Below are positions 63,284-64,000 of a stretch of DNA of 64,000 nucleotides, piece by piece; position 1 is the stretch's first letter, and the number at the start of each line of letters is the position of its first letter. The stretch comes from DATFRX01 sp035630615 (GTDB taxonomy: Bacteria; Actinomycetota; Actinomycetes; Propionibacteriales; Nocardioidaceae): NCBI GenBank assembly GCA_035630615.1, contig DASQKI010000046.1, positions 62,001 to 126,000 of the forward strand, given 5' to 3'. The position numbers and the translations under genes are program-made. The notes under the pieces were generated by a model. The model was not told the origin of the DNA, ran no database searches, and worked only from the letters and a program-made list of their open reading frames with translations.

Positions 63284-63862
63284 CTAGTGGCGTACTCGAA
63301 AGGCCAGGTGCAGCACGCGGTCGCCCTGGATCACCGTGTGCGGGTCCTCGAGCAGGTGCTCGGAGTCGACCGAGCCGAAGTAGCGCTTGCCGGAGCCGAA
63401 GACCACGGGTACGACATCCATCGCGACTTCGTCAACCAAGCCGAGGGCCAGCGCTTGCCCACCGATGTCGCCCGCCGCCACGGCGACGGTGCGATCCCCG
63501 GCGTGCTCTTTGGCCATCGCGACAGCTCTGGTCACGTCGTCGACGAAGTGGAAAGGTGCCTCCGGGTGCCACCCGTCGGGCTTCGGTCGATGCGACACCA
63601 CGACCAGATGGTCGCCAACGGGTGGCGTGCCCTCCCACCCGTTGGTCATGTCGAACACATGCCGCCCGACCACCATCGAGCCGATATTTGCCCAGATCGG
63701 TCGCACGTAGTCGGCAGAAGCCCGAGAGACCTTCCCGAACCCGTCGTCGGTCAGCGGGGTGTCGCCGTTGGATAACCAGTCGAACAACGGTCCGACCTGA
63801 TCGTCAGCCGTTGCGATGAAGCCATCCACCGACACAATGGCATGCATCGACACTTTGCTCAT
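63284..63862 (-). CDS. Dihydrofolate reductase-like (RibD C-terminal) protein
   Basis: A 192-residue protein of the RibD_C/DHFR fold: MHAIVSVDGFIATADDQVGP, NIGSMVVGRHVFDMTNGWEG, FHFVDDVTRAVAMAKEHAGD and AAGDIGGQALALGLVDEVAM. Likely an NADPH-dependent reductase of unknown substrate; common in actinobacteria. The start has GAGGGAG upstream. Confidence 0.88.
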   Translation of the reverse strand: MSKVSMHAIVSVDGFIATADDQVGPLFDWLSNGDTPLTDDGFGKVSRASADYVRPIWANIGSMVVGRHVFDMTNGWEGTPPVGDHLVVVSHRPKPDGWHPEAPFHFVDDVTRAVAMAKEHAGDRTVAVAAGDIGGQALALGLVDEVAMDVVPVVFGSGKRYFGSVDSEHLLEDPHTVIQGDRVLHLAFRVRH

Positions 63863-63927
63863 CGCAGCTCCCTCATCGTCGTTGCGCCAAGATAGCGGGT
63901 ACATGCCGAGGGAGCCGGAGACCGACG

Positions 63928-64000
63928 ATGGAGCTGACGTTCGACGGGCAGGTGATCGAGTGGCGCGGCCCCGCGCCGTACTACTTCGTGCCCCTCCCCG
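63928..64000 (+). CDS. DUF1905-type protein, 3' partial
   Basis: The visible 24 residues (MELTFDGQVIEWRGPAPYYF) match the N-terminus of DUF1905 proteins, small proteins often fused to YdeI-like domains. It runs off the right edge; nothing more can be said. Divergent from the DHFR-like gene. Confidence 0.55.
   Translation, partial: MELTFDGQVIEWRGPAPYYFVPLP

Overview
This window is a 64 kb piece of a high-GC actinobacterial chromosome. The evidence is a CrgA/PknB cell-wall cluster beside tRNA-Leu, an F420-type luciferase-like oxidoreductase, a mycothiol-dependent formaldehyde dehydrogenase, MerR, LuxR and MMPL families typical of Actinomycetota, and frequent GTG starts. The family or genus cannot be fixed from the sequence. 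A Propionibacteriales-like or other non-mycobacterial actinobacterium is a guess.

Layout. 1-1.2 kb: 3' end of an FtsK/SpoIIIE-type DNA-pumping ATPase, perhaps the edge of a conjugative element. 1.2-12 kb: housekeeping and accessory genes (GDPD, AAA ATPase, Fpg/Nei glycosylase, Aat, a kinase-like phosphotransferase, a coupled ParA-EcsC-DUF1089 trio, a sulfotransferase-like protein, HMG-CoA lyase, MerR regulator). 12.4-16.1 kb: a two-gene acyl-CoA carboxylase operon, next to HMG-CoA lyase, suggesting branched-chain acyl-CoA (leucine-type) breakdown. 16-30 kb: accessory genes, including a Doc-type toxin-antitoxin pair, metallophosphoesterase, aldo/keto reductase, MMPL exporter, a NarL-type two-component system split by a reversed gene, a second sulfotransferase-like protein and a secreted repeat protein. 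30-41.7 kb: tRNA-Leu(CAG) and the conserved fhaA-fhaB-pstP-rodA-pbpA-pknA-pknB growth-control operon, then DUF881, crgA, rhomboid protease and ppiA. This follows mycobacterial gene order up to ppiA, but gyrA does not follow. 42-64 kb: SURF1-like protein, M24/enolase-family pair, epoxide hydrolase, glyA, an aminotransferase-fold protein lacking its catalytic lysine, a LuxR-type regulator divergent from a large secreted subtilase, a mycothiol/formaldehyde pair, an Eis-like acetyltransferase, an OmpR-type two-component system, and several GNAT genes or remnants.

The most unusual feature is a set of at least 11 long imperfect inverted repeats (arms about 14-33 bp). Several fall into families recurring two or three times here: GTTGTCAGGCACAT, GAGATTGCGCGTC, GAGTGGCGCA and a CTGGCGGTAG type. 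They sit mainly at gene ends, but one lies inside the pbpA-pknA operon, one forms the 3' coding end of the SURF1 gene, and a separate 106-bp palindrome lies in frame inside the acyl-CoA carboxylase beta-subunit gene, adding about 36 residues. This resembles a mobile palindromic element able to insert into coding sequence. No transposase, CRISPR array or rRNA was seen.
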